Of a stretch of DNA of 64,000 bases, positions 1 through 7,161 are shown piece after piece. Made by a program: the position numbers and the translations under genes. Position 1 is the first letter of the stretch, and each line of letters begins with the position of its first letter. The notes below the pieces were generated by a model. The model searched no databases and was not told the origin of the DNA. It saw only the letters and a list, made by a program, of their open reading frames with translations. Source of the DNA: Streptacidiphilus fuscans (GTDB taxonomy: Bacteria; Actinomycetota; Actinomycetes; Streptomycetales; Streptomycetaceae); contig NZ_JADPRT010000002.1 in assembly GCF_015690355.1 (NCBI RefSeq), forward strand, positions 1-64,000, written 5' to 3'.

Positions 1-178
1 ACGCATGCCGGACTGGACCGGCGCCGCCCTGGCCCGCTCGACCGGCTCGGGCGCGGAGGCGGCGTGGTCGGTGCGGCGGCCGTGGATCTCGCAGTACAGG
101 ACGCTGTGAGCGACGTTCAGCCAGGTCTCGACCAGCAGGTTGTCGGCCGCGCGCGGGGCGCGTCGGGCGAAGTAGTCT
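1..178 (-). pseudogene. Start-less coding-like fragment at window edge
   Basis: On the minus strand a frame with coding-like composition runs off the left edge. It reads through residues such as RDYFARRAPRAADNLLVETW, which faintly resembles sigma-70 region 2 (an aromatic-rich helix followed by a helix with an ET pair), but I do not recognise the family with confidence. No ATG, GTG or TTG lies in frame at its upstream end, which runs into the palindromes in front of the next gene. It therefore looks like a 5'-truncated remnant, or chance open frame. Low confidence. Confidence 0.22.
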
Positions 179-180
179 CT

Positions 181-225
181 GTAAAGGAATCCTTGACAGC
201 TCCTGGCTGTAAAGGCATCCTTTAC
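181..225 (+). promoter_or_regulatory. Two tandem 17-bp palindromes over the promoter of the HTH/DUF3887 gene
   Basis: GTAAAGG-AAT-CCTTGAC (181-197, one mismatch) and GTAAAGG-CAT-CCTTTAC (209-225, perfect) lie 28 bp apart. A TTGACA (193-198) sits inside the first copy and the -10 position 17 bp further on falls in the second. The second copy ends 2 nt before the ATG at 228, so the transcript is probably leaderless and fully covered by the operator. Autoregulation by the adjacent HTH protein is the simplest inference. Confidence 0.6.
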
Positions 226-227
226 GC

Positions 228-857
228 ATGGTCGAACCTCCGCGAACCCTTGCCGCCCTGAGCGCCCTGCTCGCCGAGCAGGCCTCGGCCCTGGCCCGGG
301 CGGCCGGGAGCCCGTTGGCGTCGCCCGCCTACCTCGACCTGGTCCGATGCGCCCAGGGCGTCGACGGCCTCGCGGAGCAGGTGCTGAAGCTGTGCGTGCA
401 GCAGAGCCGGGACGCCGGTCATACCTGGCAGGAGCTCGGAGACCTGCTCGGGGTCACCCGGCAGGCCGCGTTCCAGCGGTTCGGCAAACCGATCGACCCC
501 CGGACGGGAGAACTCATGGACAAGACGGTGCACATGACGAACGCCGCAGAACGCGCCATCGCGATCGTCACGGCGGTCCTCGAAGGACGCATGGACGAGG
601 CCCGGCAGTCGTTCAACACCCAGGTGCTGGAGGCGTTCACCGACGAGGTCCGCCTGAGCGGCCTGGCGACCGTCGCCGGCCTCGTCGGCGCGTTCGAGGG
701 CTTCGGCGAGGGCGAGCCTTTCGTCCGCCGGATCGGCGACCACACGGTCGTCGACATTCCGCTGCGCTACGAGGCCGGGGACATGAAGGCCCGCGTCGCG
801 TTCGACATGGACGAGAAGGTCGCCGGGATCGTCATCATCAATCCCGAGACCCCGTGA
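228..857 (+). CDS. HTH plus DUF3887-type protein, probable autoregulator
   Basis: 209 residues. Residues 66-87 (TWQELGDLLGVTRQAAFQRF) form a helix-turn-helix of the kind that reads 'is the gene ready, does the enzyme fit' in sigma/Xre-like proteins; residues about 98-205 look like a DUF3887 alpha+beta domain (VDIPLRYEAGDMKARVAFDMD), the small fold often fused to serine hydrolases in actinomycetes. No signal peptide or membrane segment, so cytoplasmic. There is no Shine-Dalgarno before the ATG; instead the tandem palindromes end 2 nt upstream, pointing to leaderless translation and direct autorepression. Ligand and regulon unknown. The following gene at 907 has its own strong ribosome site and may be co-transcribed. 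Confidence 0.7.
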   Translation: MVEPPRTLAALSALLAEQASALARAAGSPLASPAYLDLVRCAQGVDGLAEQVLKLCVQQSRDAGHTWQELGDLLGVTRQAAFQRFGKPIDPRTGELMDKTVHMTNAAERAIAIVTAVLEGRMDEARQSFNTQVLEAFTDEVRLSGLATVAGLVGAFEGFGEGEPFVRRIGDHTVVDIPLRYEAGDMKARVAFDMDEKVAGIVIINPETP

Positions 858-906
858 GAAACCCGCTCCACAGCCCCGAAACTGACTGAACACCAGGAGA
901 AATGAG

Positions 907-1245
907 ATGGGCGTGAACACGGCCGCCTACGACGACGGTCTGATCCTCTGCGACGACCAAGGCGTCACCATCCGTCGCTACTACCCGTGGGGATCCAAGC
1001 AGATCCCCTACGCCGCCATCAAAGGCGTCCAGACGCTCTCCCTGACCGGCCCGAACGCGATCCGCCGGTGGCGCATCTGGGGCTCGGGCGACTTCATCCA
1101 CTGGTGGAACCTCGACCCGCGGCGTCCCAGCAAGGACACCGCACTCGTCCTCGACGCCGGAGGCCGGGTGCGACCGACCATCACGCCGGACGACCCTGCG
1201 GCTGTGGCCCGCATCCTCGCCGAAAGGATCAAGGGCAGGAGTTGA
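907..1245 (+). CDS. Small protein of unknown function, possibly PH-like
   Basis: 112 residues, start supported by AGGAG at 895-899. The pattern of alternating hydrophobic strands ending in a helix (CDDQGVTIRRYYPWGSKQIPYAAIKGVQ ... ILAERIKG split over the length) resembles bacterial PH-like (bPH) proteins, in which a local basic/aromatic element precedes a 'conversion to I-P-Y..I' strand. Two tryptophan-rich stretches (RRWRIWGSG and HWWNLDP, residues about 54-70) are conspicuous. No membrane segment or signal peptide. It lies 49 nt after the HTH gene on the same strand, so the two may form an operon. Function not recognised; the PH idea is only a fold guess. Confidence 0.55.
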   Translation: MGVNTAAYDDGLILCDDQGVTIRRYYPWGSKQIPYAAIKGVQTLSLTGPNAIRRWRIWGSGDFIHWWNLDPRRPSKDTALVLDAGGRVRPTITPDDPAAVARILAERIKGRS

Positions 1246-1282
1246 CCACTCCCACGCCGGTGAACAGAGGCGGCTGCGCTGC

Positions 1283-2230
1283 TCACAACCGCTGGTAGAG
1301 AACGTGGCGGGAGCGGCGTGTTCGGGTGACGACCCCGGCGCGGTGGAGGATCTGCAGATGGTACGAGACGGTCGCCGGGCTCAGGTGGACGCGCTCCGCG
1401 ATCTCCGTGGTCGAGCGGGGCTGGCTCAGTTCGGCCAGGATGGTCGCCCGCGCCGCGCCGATGAGTTCCCCTGACGGCACCTGACGGTCGTCAGGCCCCA
1501 GCGGATAGGCGAGGTGCGGGATCTGCCGGTCCGGTGCGTCCGGGAGGTCGGCCGTCTGCACCAGAGCCCGGGGAGTGAAGGCACTCGGCGTCAGGATCAG
1601 ACCGTCCGCCTCGACGGTCTTGTCGAACTGCACGCCCGCGGGCAGGTGCACGATCAGCGTTCCGTCGCGCAATTCGAGGTTGTGGGCCAGGCGGCTCAGC
1701 ATGTCCGCGAGTCCGTCGCGGGCGATCGCCATGGCCCGCGCCGCGACGTCGGCCTCCATCCGAGCGCGGAGTGCCGGCCAGTCAGGAGCCATGGCCGCGT
1801 GCCAGAAGCGTTCCATCTCCTCCGCGAGCCGATGGGCGAGATGGTCCTCGCCGCGCTCCAGGGTCTGCAGGAAGACACGCGGCGGCCGACGGGAGGACCT
1901 CTCGTCCCAGACCGAGGCGCCGAACGCCGCCGACAGGTCGTAGCGGACCCGGTCCGCCGGGGTGGTCGCGACCTGGTGCAACGCCGCCTCCAGACTCACC
2001 TGGGGGCCCTGCGACGCGGGCCGCAGGAAGTCCGTGCCGACCGCTCCGACCACGGCCAACAGGCCTAACCGGTGCTCGACCAGCGTCTCGGTGGCCTTGG
2101 CCCGCCAGCGTGCGGTCAGCCAGCCCGGGGCGTGGTCGCGCAGGAAGAGGAGCTGCCCCGCCGGATCCAGCACGGGAATCACGAACCTGACGGATCCCAG
2201 TCCGTGATGACCCAGAACGATGCGAATCAC
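1283..2230 (-). CDS. ArsR-family (DUF5937-like) transcriptional regulator
   Basis: 315 residues. The last ~70 residues are a winged helix of the ArsR type (STTEIAERVHLSPATVSYHL, then LHRAGVVTRTRRSRHVLYQR, the wing). The first ~230 residues form the long alpha-helical N-terminal region typical of the large actinomycete ArsR-like regulators, where the DNA-binding domain is at the C terminus rather than being the whole protein. No metal-binding Cys cluster like that of classical ArsR/SmtB, so a small-molecule or unknown signal is likely. It converges on the 907 gene, and its own promoter lies in the gap to the right, where a perfect 13-bp palindrome sits 42 nt upstream of the start. Confidence 0.8.
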   Translation of the reverse strand: MIRIVLGHHGLGSVRFVIPVLDPAGQLLFLRDHAPGWLTARWRAKATETLVEHRLGLLAVVGAVGTDFLRPASQGPQVSLEAALHQVATTPADRVRYDLSAAFGASVWDERSSRRPPRVFLQTLERGEDHLAHRLAEEMERFWHAAMAPDWPALRARMEADVAARAMAIARDGLADMLSRLAHNLELRDGTLIVHLPAGVQFDKTVEADGLILTPSAFTPRALVQTADLPDAPDRQIPHLAYPLGPDDRQVPSGELIGAARATILAELSQPRSTTEIAERVHLSPATVSYHLQILHRAGVVTRTRRSRHVLYQRL

Positions 2231-2271
2231 GAGCGGCCCCCTGGCGGTCTCGCAAGCTCATTAGAAACCCA

Positions 2272-2284
2272 TCGAATCATTCGA
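2272..2284. promoter_or_regulatory. Palindromic candidate operator for the ArsR-type regulator
   Basis: TCGAAT-C-ATTCGA is a perfect 13-bp inverted repeat in the only A+T-rich part of this intergenic region, 42 nt upstream of the regulator's start. Position and symmetry fit an autoregulatory site; unproven. Confidence 0.4.
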
Positions 2285-2330
2285 CCGGCCCAACTGCCGT
2301 GCCGTTCCATGGAATCCGTACGGGGGAGCC

Positions 2331-2360
2331 GACCGGGCCGCCGACCGAGGCGGCCCGGTC
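2331..2360. terminator. GC-rich hairpin in the 2231-2571 gap
   Basis: A perfect 12-bp stem (GACCGGGCCGCC with GGCGGCCCGGTC) closes a 6-nt loop. There is no gene ending into it, so it may be an attenuator in the leader of the downstream hydrolase gene or a spacer hairpin rather than a classical terminator. Confidence 0.35.
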
Positions 2361-2571
2361 CTGCCGCTTCGCGCTCGACCGGTCCAAGCGGCATCCCGAC
2401 GTCGGGGAACGGCTGATGCCGGGGACGTCCGACCGGTCCTGCCGCGCGAGGGAGGCGGAGAGGGCCGGACGGGTGGACTCGTGGCGTGGTGCACGTAGGC
2501 GTGAGGGGTGGGCGCGGGGTTGACGGTGATGATGCCTGGCAAGGTCACCTCCCCGGAAGACTGGAACCCCT

Positions 2572-3813
2572 ATGCCCGCCGTGCGCCGCGCCTCCGCCCG
2601 CCGACTCGTTGCCGCCCTGGTCGCCCTCACCGCCGTCGGCTCCGCCGTCGTGGCCGCGCCGTCGGTCCAGGCCGCGCCGCGGCAGGCCGCCCATGCCGCC
2701 GCCTTCCGCACCACCGGCCTCCCCTTCGGCACCGCCCGGTCCGCGGACGACTGCCCGCTGGATCCGGCGCTGGTGGCCCGCCTCGACAAGGCGATCGAAG
2801 CGGTCCAGAAGGAGACCGGCACCCCCGGCGTGACCGTCGGCCTGTGGATGCCCGGACGTGGTGACTACGTGCGGTCGTTCGGGGTCGCCGACAAGGCGAC
2901 CGGTGCGCCGATGCGGCCCGACCTCTACATGCGGATCGGCAGCGAGACCAAGACCTTCACGGCCACCGCGGTGCTCGAACTGGTCGACCAGGGCCTGGTC
3001 AAGCTGGACGCCCCGATCGCCGCCTACATCGGTGGTGTCCCGAACGGCCGTCACATCACCGTCCGTCAGCTGCTGGAGATGCGCAGCGGTCTGTTCCCGT
3101 ACAGCGCGGACGCGGGCTTCCAGAAGGCGTTCTTCACCAACCCCTACCAGCCGTTCACCCCGCAGCAGCTGCTGGCGTACGGCTACCGTCACCCCAACCT
3201 CTTCGCCCCCGGGGCGAAGTTCCTGTACGACAACAGCAACTACATCCTGCTCGGCCTGCTGGTGGAGAAGTTCGGCAGGATGCCGCTCGCCGACTTCATC
3301 CGCGAGCGGGTGCTCAAGCCGTCCCACCTGGACCACACCCTCTTCCCCTTCGCCGCGGAGTTCCCGAGGCCGCACGCCCACGGGTACACCAACCAGACGC
3401 TGACCGGCGCGGTCGCCGACTCCACGCACTGGAACCCGAGTTGGGGCTGGGCGGCCGGAGCGATGATCTCCGACCTGCGGGACCTGCACGCCTGGGCCAA
3501 GGACGTGGCCACCGGCACGCTGCTCTCGCCTGCCACCCAGGCGCAGCGGCTGAACTTCGTCCCGGTGGCGGGCTTCGCCGACGGTGGCTACGGCCTCGGT
3601 CTCTTCGAGACGCACGGCTGGCGCGGCCACAACGGCTCGCTGCCCGGCTACGAGAGCGTGACGGTGTACCTGCCGCAGCAGGACGCCACGCTGGTGATCC
3701 TGCTCAACACCGACATCCTCTACAAGGGCACCGAGCCCAGCACGCTGTTCGCGCAGGCGGTCACGTCGATCGCGACCCCGGACAACGTGTACACGCTCCC
3801 GAACGAGGGCTGA
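2572..3813 (+). CDS. Secreted serine hydrolase, DD-peptidase / class C beta-lactamase fold
   Basis: 413 residues, close to the size of the Streptomyces R61 DD-carboxypeptidase precursor. A signal peptide covers about residues 1-36 (basic RRASARR, hydrophobic core, cleavage near QAA). The three active-site motifs of the serine penicillin-recognising fold are present: SETK at 124-127 (nucleophile S124, K127), YDN at 219-221, and HNG at 353-355 in the position of KTG/HTG. HxG rather than KTG is typical of R61-like DD-peptidases and related esterases/aminopeptidases. Expected role is trimming or hydrolysing cell-wall stem peptides or an ester/amide outside the cell. The ribosome site (GGAAG, about 14 nt upstream) is weak. 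Exact substrate cannot be read from sequence. Confidence 0.85.
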   Translation: MPAVRRASARRLVAALVALTAVGSAVVAAPSVQAAPRQAAHAAAFRTTGLPFGTARSADDCPLDPALVARLDKAIEAVQKETGTPGVTVGLWMPGRGDYVRSFGVADKATGAPMRPDLYMRIGSETKTFTATAVLELVDQGLVKLDAPIAAYIGGVPNGRHITVRQLLEMRSGLFPYSADAGFQKAFFTNPYQPFTPQQLLAYGYRHPNLFAPGAKFLYDNSNYILLGLLVEKFGRMPLADFIRERVLKPSHLDHTLFPFAAEFPRPHAHGYTNQTLTGAVADSTHWNPSWGWAAGAMISDLRDLHAWAKDVATGTLLSPATQAQRLNFVPVAGFADGGYGLGLFETHGWRGHNGSLPGYESVTVYLPQQDATLVILLNTDILYKGTEPSTLFAQAVTSIATPDNVYTLPNEG

Positions 3814-3977
3814 GCGAACGCCTCGGAACCGCAGAGCCGGCGGTCGGCGTCCTCGGGGTGAACCTGGCACCACCCTCGGAACGGGTGCTGGCACCGACGA
3901 CAACGGCGGTGCCGGACAGGGAGGGTGGAGCGACGGCCGCCGGGGACCCGGTGGCCACCACGCCTCCGAGGAGACCA

Positions 3978-4694
3978 GTGACCGCCCTGACCGTGCCGGA
4001 CCCGTCCACCGCTCTCGCCTCCGGCGCCGCCCTCGCCGCTCAGGCTTCGCGCGCCTCGCCGGCCTCCCACTCCTCGCGGAGGAATCTGTGGCGCGGTGTC
4101 GCCTGCGCCTCGGCCGCGGCGGCGATGGCCGCCTGGTGGATGACCGACACGGCGCCCTACCCGTACTCCCAGCGCTGGCTGCTCGACCTGCCGCTCCCTT
4201 TCCTGTCGCTGCGGCGGCTCGACCGGATGCTGATGCCGTCCCCCGGGATGCGCGTACTCGAGATCGGCCCGGGGACCGGACTGCAGTCCCTGCACGTCGC
4301 GCCGCAGCTCGGCGAGCGGGGACGGCTGGACGTGGTCGACGTCCAGCAGCCGATGCTCGACCATGTCAGCGCCCGCGCGGCCAAGTTGGGGGTCGGGAAC
4401 ATCGTCCCCACCTTGGCCGACGCGCACAGCCTGCCGTTCGAGGACGAGACCTTCGACGCGGCCTATCTGGTGACCGCGATCGGCGAGATCCCGGAACCGG
4501 CCGTCACGCTGGGCGAGCTGCGCCGCGTGCTGAAGCCCGCCGGGAGGCTGGTGGTCGGTGAGTTCTTCGACCGGCACCAGATCCGCCCCGCCCGGCTGAT
4601 CGCGCACGCGGACAGCGCCCGGCTCCATGTCACGCAGATCATCGGACCGCCGTTCGCGTACTACGCCGCACTGCGTCCGTGCGGCGCGGCGTAG
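3978..4694 (+). CDS. Class I SAM-dependent methyltransferase
   Basis: 238 residues from a GTG start preceded by GAGGAG at 3968-3973. Residues 93-101 (VLEIGPGTG) are SAM motif I; an acidic residue after the second strand (DVVDVQQPM) and LPFEDETFDAAYLV (motif post-I/II) complete the UbiE/Methyltransf_11 pattern. The N-terminal ~55 residues contain an Ala-rich, weakly hydrophobic helix (ACASAAAAMAAWWM) that could anchor it to the membrane. The C terminus is short and ends inside the oppositely oriented OYE gene, a 56-nt convergent overlap. A lipid or quinone-like substrate is possible, given the membrane-proximal helix, but is not shown. Confidence 0.8.
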   Translation: MTALTVPDPSTALASGAALAAQASRASPASHSSRRNLWRGVACASAAAAMAAWWMTDTAPYPYSQRWLLDLPLPFLSLRRLDRMLMPSPGMRVLEIGPGTGLQSLHVAPQLGERGRLDVVDVQQPMLDHVSARAAKLGVGNIVPTLADAHSLPFEDETFDAAYLVTAIGEIPEPAVTLGELRRVLKPAGRLVVGEFFDRHQIRPARLIAHADSARLHVTQIIGPPFAYYAALRPCGAA

Positions 4695-5835
4695 GCAGGC
4701 CGGTCGGGAGGTCGGTCGAGAGGTCGGCCAGCGTCGGGTAGTCGGTGTAGCCGGTCTCGCCGCCGACGTACATGAAGTACTGGTCGCGCAGGGGGTTGAG
4801 CGGCGCCCCGATGCGCAGGCGCTCGACCAGGTCCGGGTTGGCCAGGAACGGACGGCCCAGCGAGATCAGGTCGGCCCCGGCGGCCAGCAGCCGCTCGGCG
4901 GCGGCTCGGCCGCCGTCGGCGGGGAGCGGTCCGCCCCAGCCCAGGACCGGGTTGGCGACGAGCGTGCCGCGCCAGGACCGGCGGATCCGCTGGAAGAGCG
5001 GCTGGTCGGGGTCGGCGAAGACGACGTGCAGGTACGCGAGTTCGGCACCGGGGCCGAGGTCGGCCAGGGCGTCGAGCAGGGCGGGGTAGACGGCGTCGGT
5101 GTCGCCCTCCTCGATGCCGTTGACGGTCACTCCGGGCGAGATCCGCAGCCCCACCCGCTCCGCGCCGACGGCTTCGACGACGGCGCGGACGACCTCGACG
5201 ACGAACCGCACGCGGCCTGCGACGTCACCGCCGTAGGCGTCGGTCCGGTGGTTGGTCCCCTGCGCGAGGAACTGGTGGAGCAGGTAGCCGTTGGCCGCGT
5301 GCACCTCGACGCCGTCGAACCCGGCCTCGATCGCCATCCGTGCGGCGGCCGCGAAGTCGGCGACGGTGGAGCGGATCTCCTCGACCGTCAGCTCGCGCGG
5401 CACGACCGCGGGCTGCGAGCCGTCGGCGGTGTGGACGGTGTCCGGCAGCGGGACGGGCGAGGGCGCGACGGGGACCAGCCCGCTGTTGGCGGGGTGGCCC
5501 ACCCGGCCGCCGTGCTGCAGCTGCAGGAACATCCGCCCACCCGCCGCGCGCACGGCGTCCGTGACCCGTCGCCATCCGGCGACGTGGGACGGCTCGTGGA
5601 TACCCGGGATGTTGGGGTAGGTCCGGCCCACGGCGCTCGGCGTGGCCGCCTCGGCGACGATCAACCCGGCCGAGGCGCGCTGGGCGTAGTACGTCGCCAT
5701 GACGGGTTCCGGCGTTCCGTCGGCCGCGGCACGGTTGCGGGTCATCGGCGCCATCACCAGGCGGTTGGGCAGGCGCAGCCGCTCGCCGAGGGTGTAGGGG
5801 TCGAAGAGCGTGGAAGGCGTGGTTGAGTTCGTCAT
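4639..5835 (-). CDS. Alkene reductase of the Old Yellow Enzyme family
   Basis: 398 residues, a full-length FMN TIM-barrel OYE (NemA/XenB-like), which reduces activated C=C bonds or nitro groups with NAD(P)H. Visible features: PNRLVMAPMTRNRA near the N terminus, the substrate-anion pair in VEVHAANGYLLHQFL (His and Asn), and the C-terminal FMN phosphate site DLISLGRPFLANPDL. I start at the ATG at 5835 (MTNSTTPSTLFDPYTLGE), where similarity begins; the frame is open further upstream but that part runs into the promoter. It is divergent from a MerR regulator, a frequent arrangement for electrophile- or redox-responsive OYE genes, so induction through that regulator is likely. Confidence 0.9.
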   Translation of the reverse strand: MTNSTTPSTLFDPYTLGERLRLPNRLVMAPMTRNRAAADGTPEPVMATYYAQRASAGLIVAEAATPSAVGRTYPNIPGIHEPSHVAGWRRVTDAVRAAGGRMFLQLQHGGRVGHPANSGLVPVAPSPVPLPDTVHTADGSQPAVVPRELTVEEIRSTVADFAAAARMAIEAGFDGVEVHAANGYLLHQFLAQGTNHRTDAYGGDVAGRVRFVVEVVRAVVEAVGAERVGLRISPGVTVNGIEEGDTDAVYPALLDALADLGPGAELAYLHVVFADPDQPLFQRIRRSWRGTLVANPVLGWGGPLPADGGRAAAERLLAAGADLISLGRPFLANPDLVERLRIGAPLNPLRDQYFMYVGGETGYTDYPTLADLSTDLPTGLPTPRRTDAVRRSTRTAVR

Positions 5836-5842
5836 GCAGGGA

Positions 5843-5873
5843 CGGTAAAAGGTGACATCAGTGTGAGGTTCAA
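5843..5873 (-). promoter_or_regulatory. MerR-type promoter of the OYE gene
   Basis: On the minus strand TTGAAC (5868-5873) and TTTACC/TTACCG (5843-5849) are separated by 18-19 bp, the stretched spacer that MerR-family activators correct by DNA distortion. The spacer contains a loosely symmetrical CTCAC...GTCAC element. It lies directly between the OYE start and the MerR gene. Confidence 0.45.
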
Positions 5874-5883
5874 GTCCCTCGCG

Positions 5884-5943
5884 CGGCAGCACACGGCAGC
5901 ACACGGCAGAACGCAGCAGCACAGCAGAACACGGCACGACACG
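5884..5943. repeat. Degenerate 10-bp CGGCAGCACA tandem repeat
   Basis: CGGCAGCACA occurs twice exactly (5884-5903), then degenerates (CGGCAGAACG, CAGCAGCACA, CGGCACGACA). It fills the space in front of the MerR start. A similar CA/GC-rich tract occurs at 9044-9105. Confidence 0.55.
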
Positions 5944-5960
5944 GAAACGGGGGTGGGCCC

Positions 5961-6338
5961 ATGCGCATCGGCGAACTGGCCCGGCGCAGCGGGGTGAGCG
6001 AGCGGTCGCTGCGGTACTACGAGACCCAGGACCTGCTGAGGTCCGTCCGCACGCCAGGCGGCCAGCGCGACTTCGGCGAGTGGGCCGTCGACCGCGTCAT
6101 CCGGATCCAGGCCCTCTACGCGGCCGGGCTGAACAGCAAGAAGATCGCCCAGCTCCTGCCCTGCATGCGCGACGCGGACGGCGCTCCCAACGAGATCGCG
6201 ACCCACCAGCTCGTCGACGAACTCGTGGCGGAGCGCGACCGCATCGACCGCATGATCAAGGAGCTGCACCGCTCGCGCGACATCCTCACCGAGGTCATCG
6301 ACACGGCGTCGGACTCCCTCCCGGTCGACGGCAGCTGA
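5961..6338 (+). CDS. MerR-family transcriptional regulator
   Basis: 125 residues. The N-terminal winged HTH is canonical (MRIGELARRSGVSERSLRYY, then TPGGQRDF...VDRVIRIQALYAAGLNSKKI), followed by a coiled-coil dimer helix (residues about 85-115, ELVAERDRIDRMIKELHRSR). The effector domain is short, with one Cys (C71 in LLPCMRD), which may act as a thiol sensor but is not the paired-Cys pattern of metal or SoxR sensors. It is divergent from the OYE gene and most likely activates it in response to electrophiles. GGGGGTGGG upstream is the probable ribosome site. A hairpin terminator follows at 6359-6384. Confidence 0.9.
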   Translation: MRIGELARRSGVSERSLRYYETQDLLRSVRTPGGQRDFGEWAVDRVIRIQALYAAGLNSKKIAQLLPCMRDADGAPNEIATHQLVDELVAERDRIDRMIKELHRSRDILTEVIDTASDSLPVDGS

Positions 6339-6358
6339 CCCCGTCCCGGCTCGCCGTT

Positions 6359-6384
6359 CCCCTGCCGGGTGGAACCGGCAGGGG
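6359..6384 (+). terminator. Hairpin terminator after the MerR gene
   Basis: Perfect 10-bp stem CCCCTGCCGG / CCGGCAGGGG with a 6-nt loop, 20 nt after the stop codon. No U-tract, as is usual in high-GC actinomycetes. Confidence 0.6.
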
Positions 6385-6474
6385 CCGGATGGGCGTCTTA
6401 CCAGGCAGGAAGTCAGCTGTATCGGTGCAGGTCAGGCCGGGTGGCTGAGCCGGCTGCGGGTCCGGGGGAGACGG

Positions 6475-7062
6475 ATGAGCGCACGGCTGGGGGAGCGGTC
6501 CGGGAGCCTGGCGGGGAGCATCCTGGGGATGGGGCTCGCCGTCGTGGTGGCGGTGGTGATGTGGCACATGCTGGTGGTGACGTGGGAGGGGTTCGGCGCG
6601 GCGGCGGGGATCGGTGGGACGCAGGGGCACTACACCGCCACGTCGTGCGAGAGCATCGACATGGGCAGCGGGGACAACTCCTCGACGGCGTGGCGGTGTG
6701 TGGGAACCTTCCGGTCCGACGACGGGCGGGTCGTCCGCACGGGGGTGACGCTGCCCGACAGCGGCGCGCAGGTGGGGGTTCCGACCCGCATGATCGACAC
6801 CAACGGCGAGTTCATCCTGCCCGGCCACACCAGCGTCTTCTGGCAGTTCCTGGAGATGGCGTTCTGGTGGGTGCTGGGCTTCGGGGTCCTGGCCGTCCTC
6901 TTCGGGTTCGGCATGTCGGGCATCGAGAACGCCGGTGGCGGCGCGCTGGTCGGGACGTGGTACGCCCTGTGCAGCGGGGCGTGCCGGGGGACGGCTGTTC
7001 TGGCCGTCGCGGGCCTGCTGCTGGCTCTGCCGGTGGGGTTCGTGGTCTCGATCGTGTTGTAG
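6475..7062 (+). CDS. Membrane protein of unknown function
   Basis: 195 residues with a GGGGGAG ribosome site just upstream. One hydrophobic segment at about 15-37 (SILGMGLAVVVAVVMWHMLVV part), an outer domain of about 100 residues with two cysteines (SCESID and RCVGTF) that could form a disulphide, then two membrane segments at about 122-150 and 172-195. The extracytoplasmic part has the alternating pattern of a small beta domain. The architecture is seen in several uncharacterised actinomycete membrane proteins; no catalytic motif. It is followed 99 nt later by the permease gene on the same strand. I do not recognise a function. Confidence 0.65.
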   Translation: MSARLGERSGSLAGSILGMGLAVVVAVVMWHMLVVTWEGFGAAAGIGGTQGHYTATSCESIDMGSGDNSSTAWRCVGTFRSDDGRVVRTGVTLPDSGAQVGVPTRMIDTNGEFILPGHTSVFWQFLEMAFWWVLGFGVLAVLFGFGMSGIENAGGGALVGTWYALCSGACRGTAVLAVAGLLLALPVGFVVSIVL

Positions 7063-7161
7063 CTCGCCCCGAATAGCCAAGATGGTTCGTCAACAATCCC
7101 TGTGGGTAGGCCAGTTCGACAGGTCCTCGACAACCTCGACAGCCCAGGGGAGGCGGCAGTC

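Larger units (their letters stand above)
2231..2571. other. Intergenic region between ArsR gene and serine hydrolase gene
   Basis: 341 nt without a convincing gene. It holds the divergent control region: an A+T-richer stretch near 2255-2285 with the palindrome listed separately, and a strong hairpin at 2331-2360. Reading frames crossing it have Arg/Pro/Ser-rich, non-protein-like composition. Confidence 0.6.

Noticed and set aside
7102..7161. Earlier GTG start for the amino-acid permease
   Set aside because: No ribosome site; ATG 7162 has GGGGAGG at good spacing and lies just before the first membrane segment.
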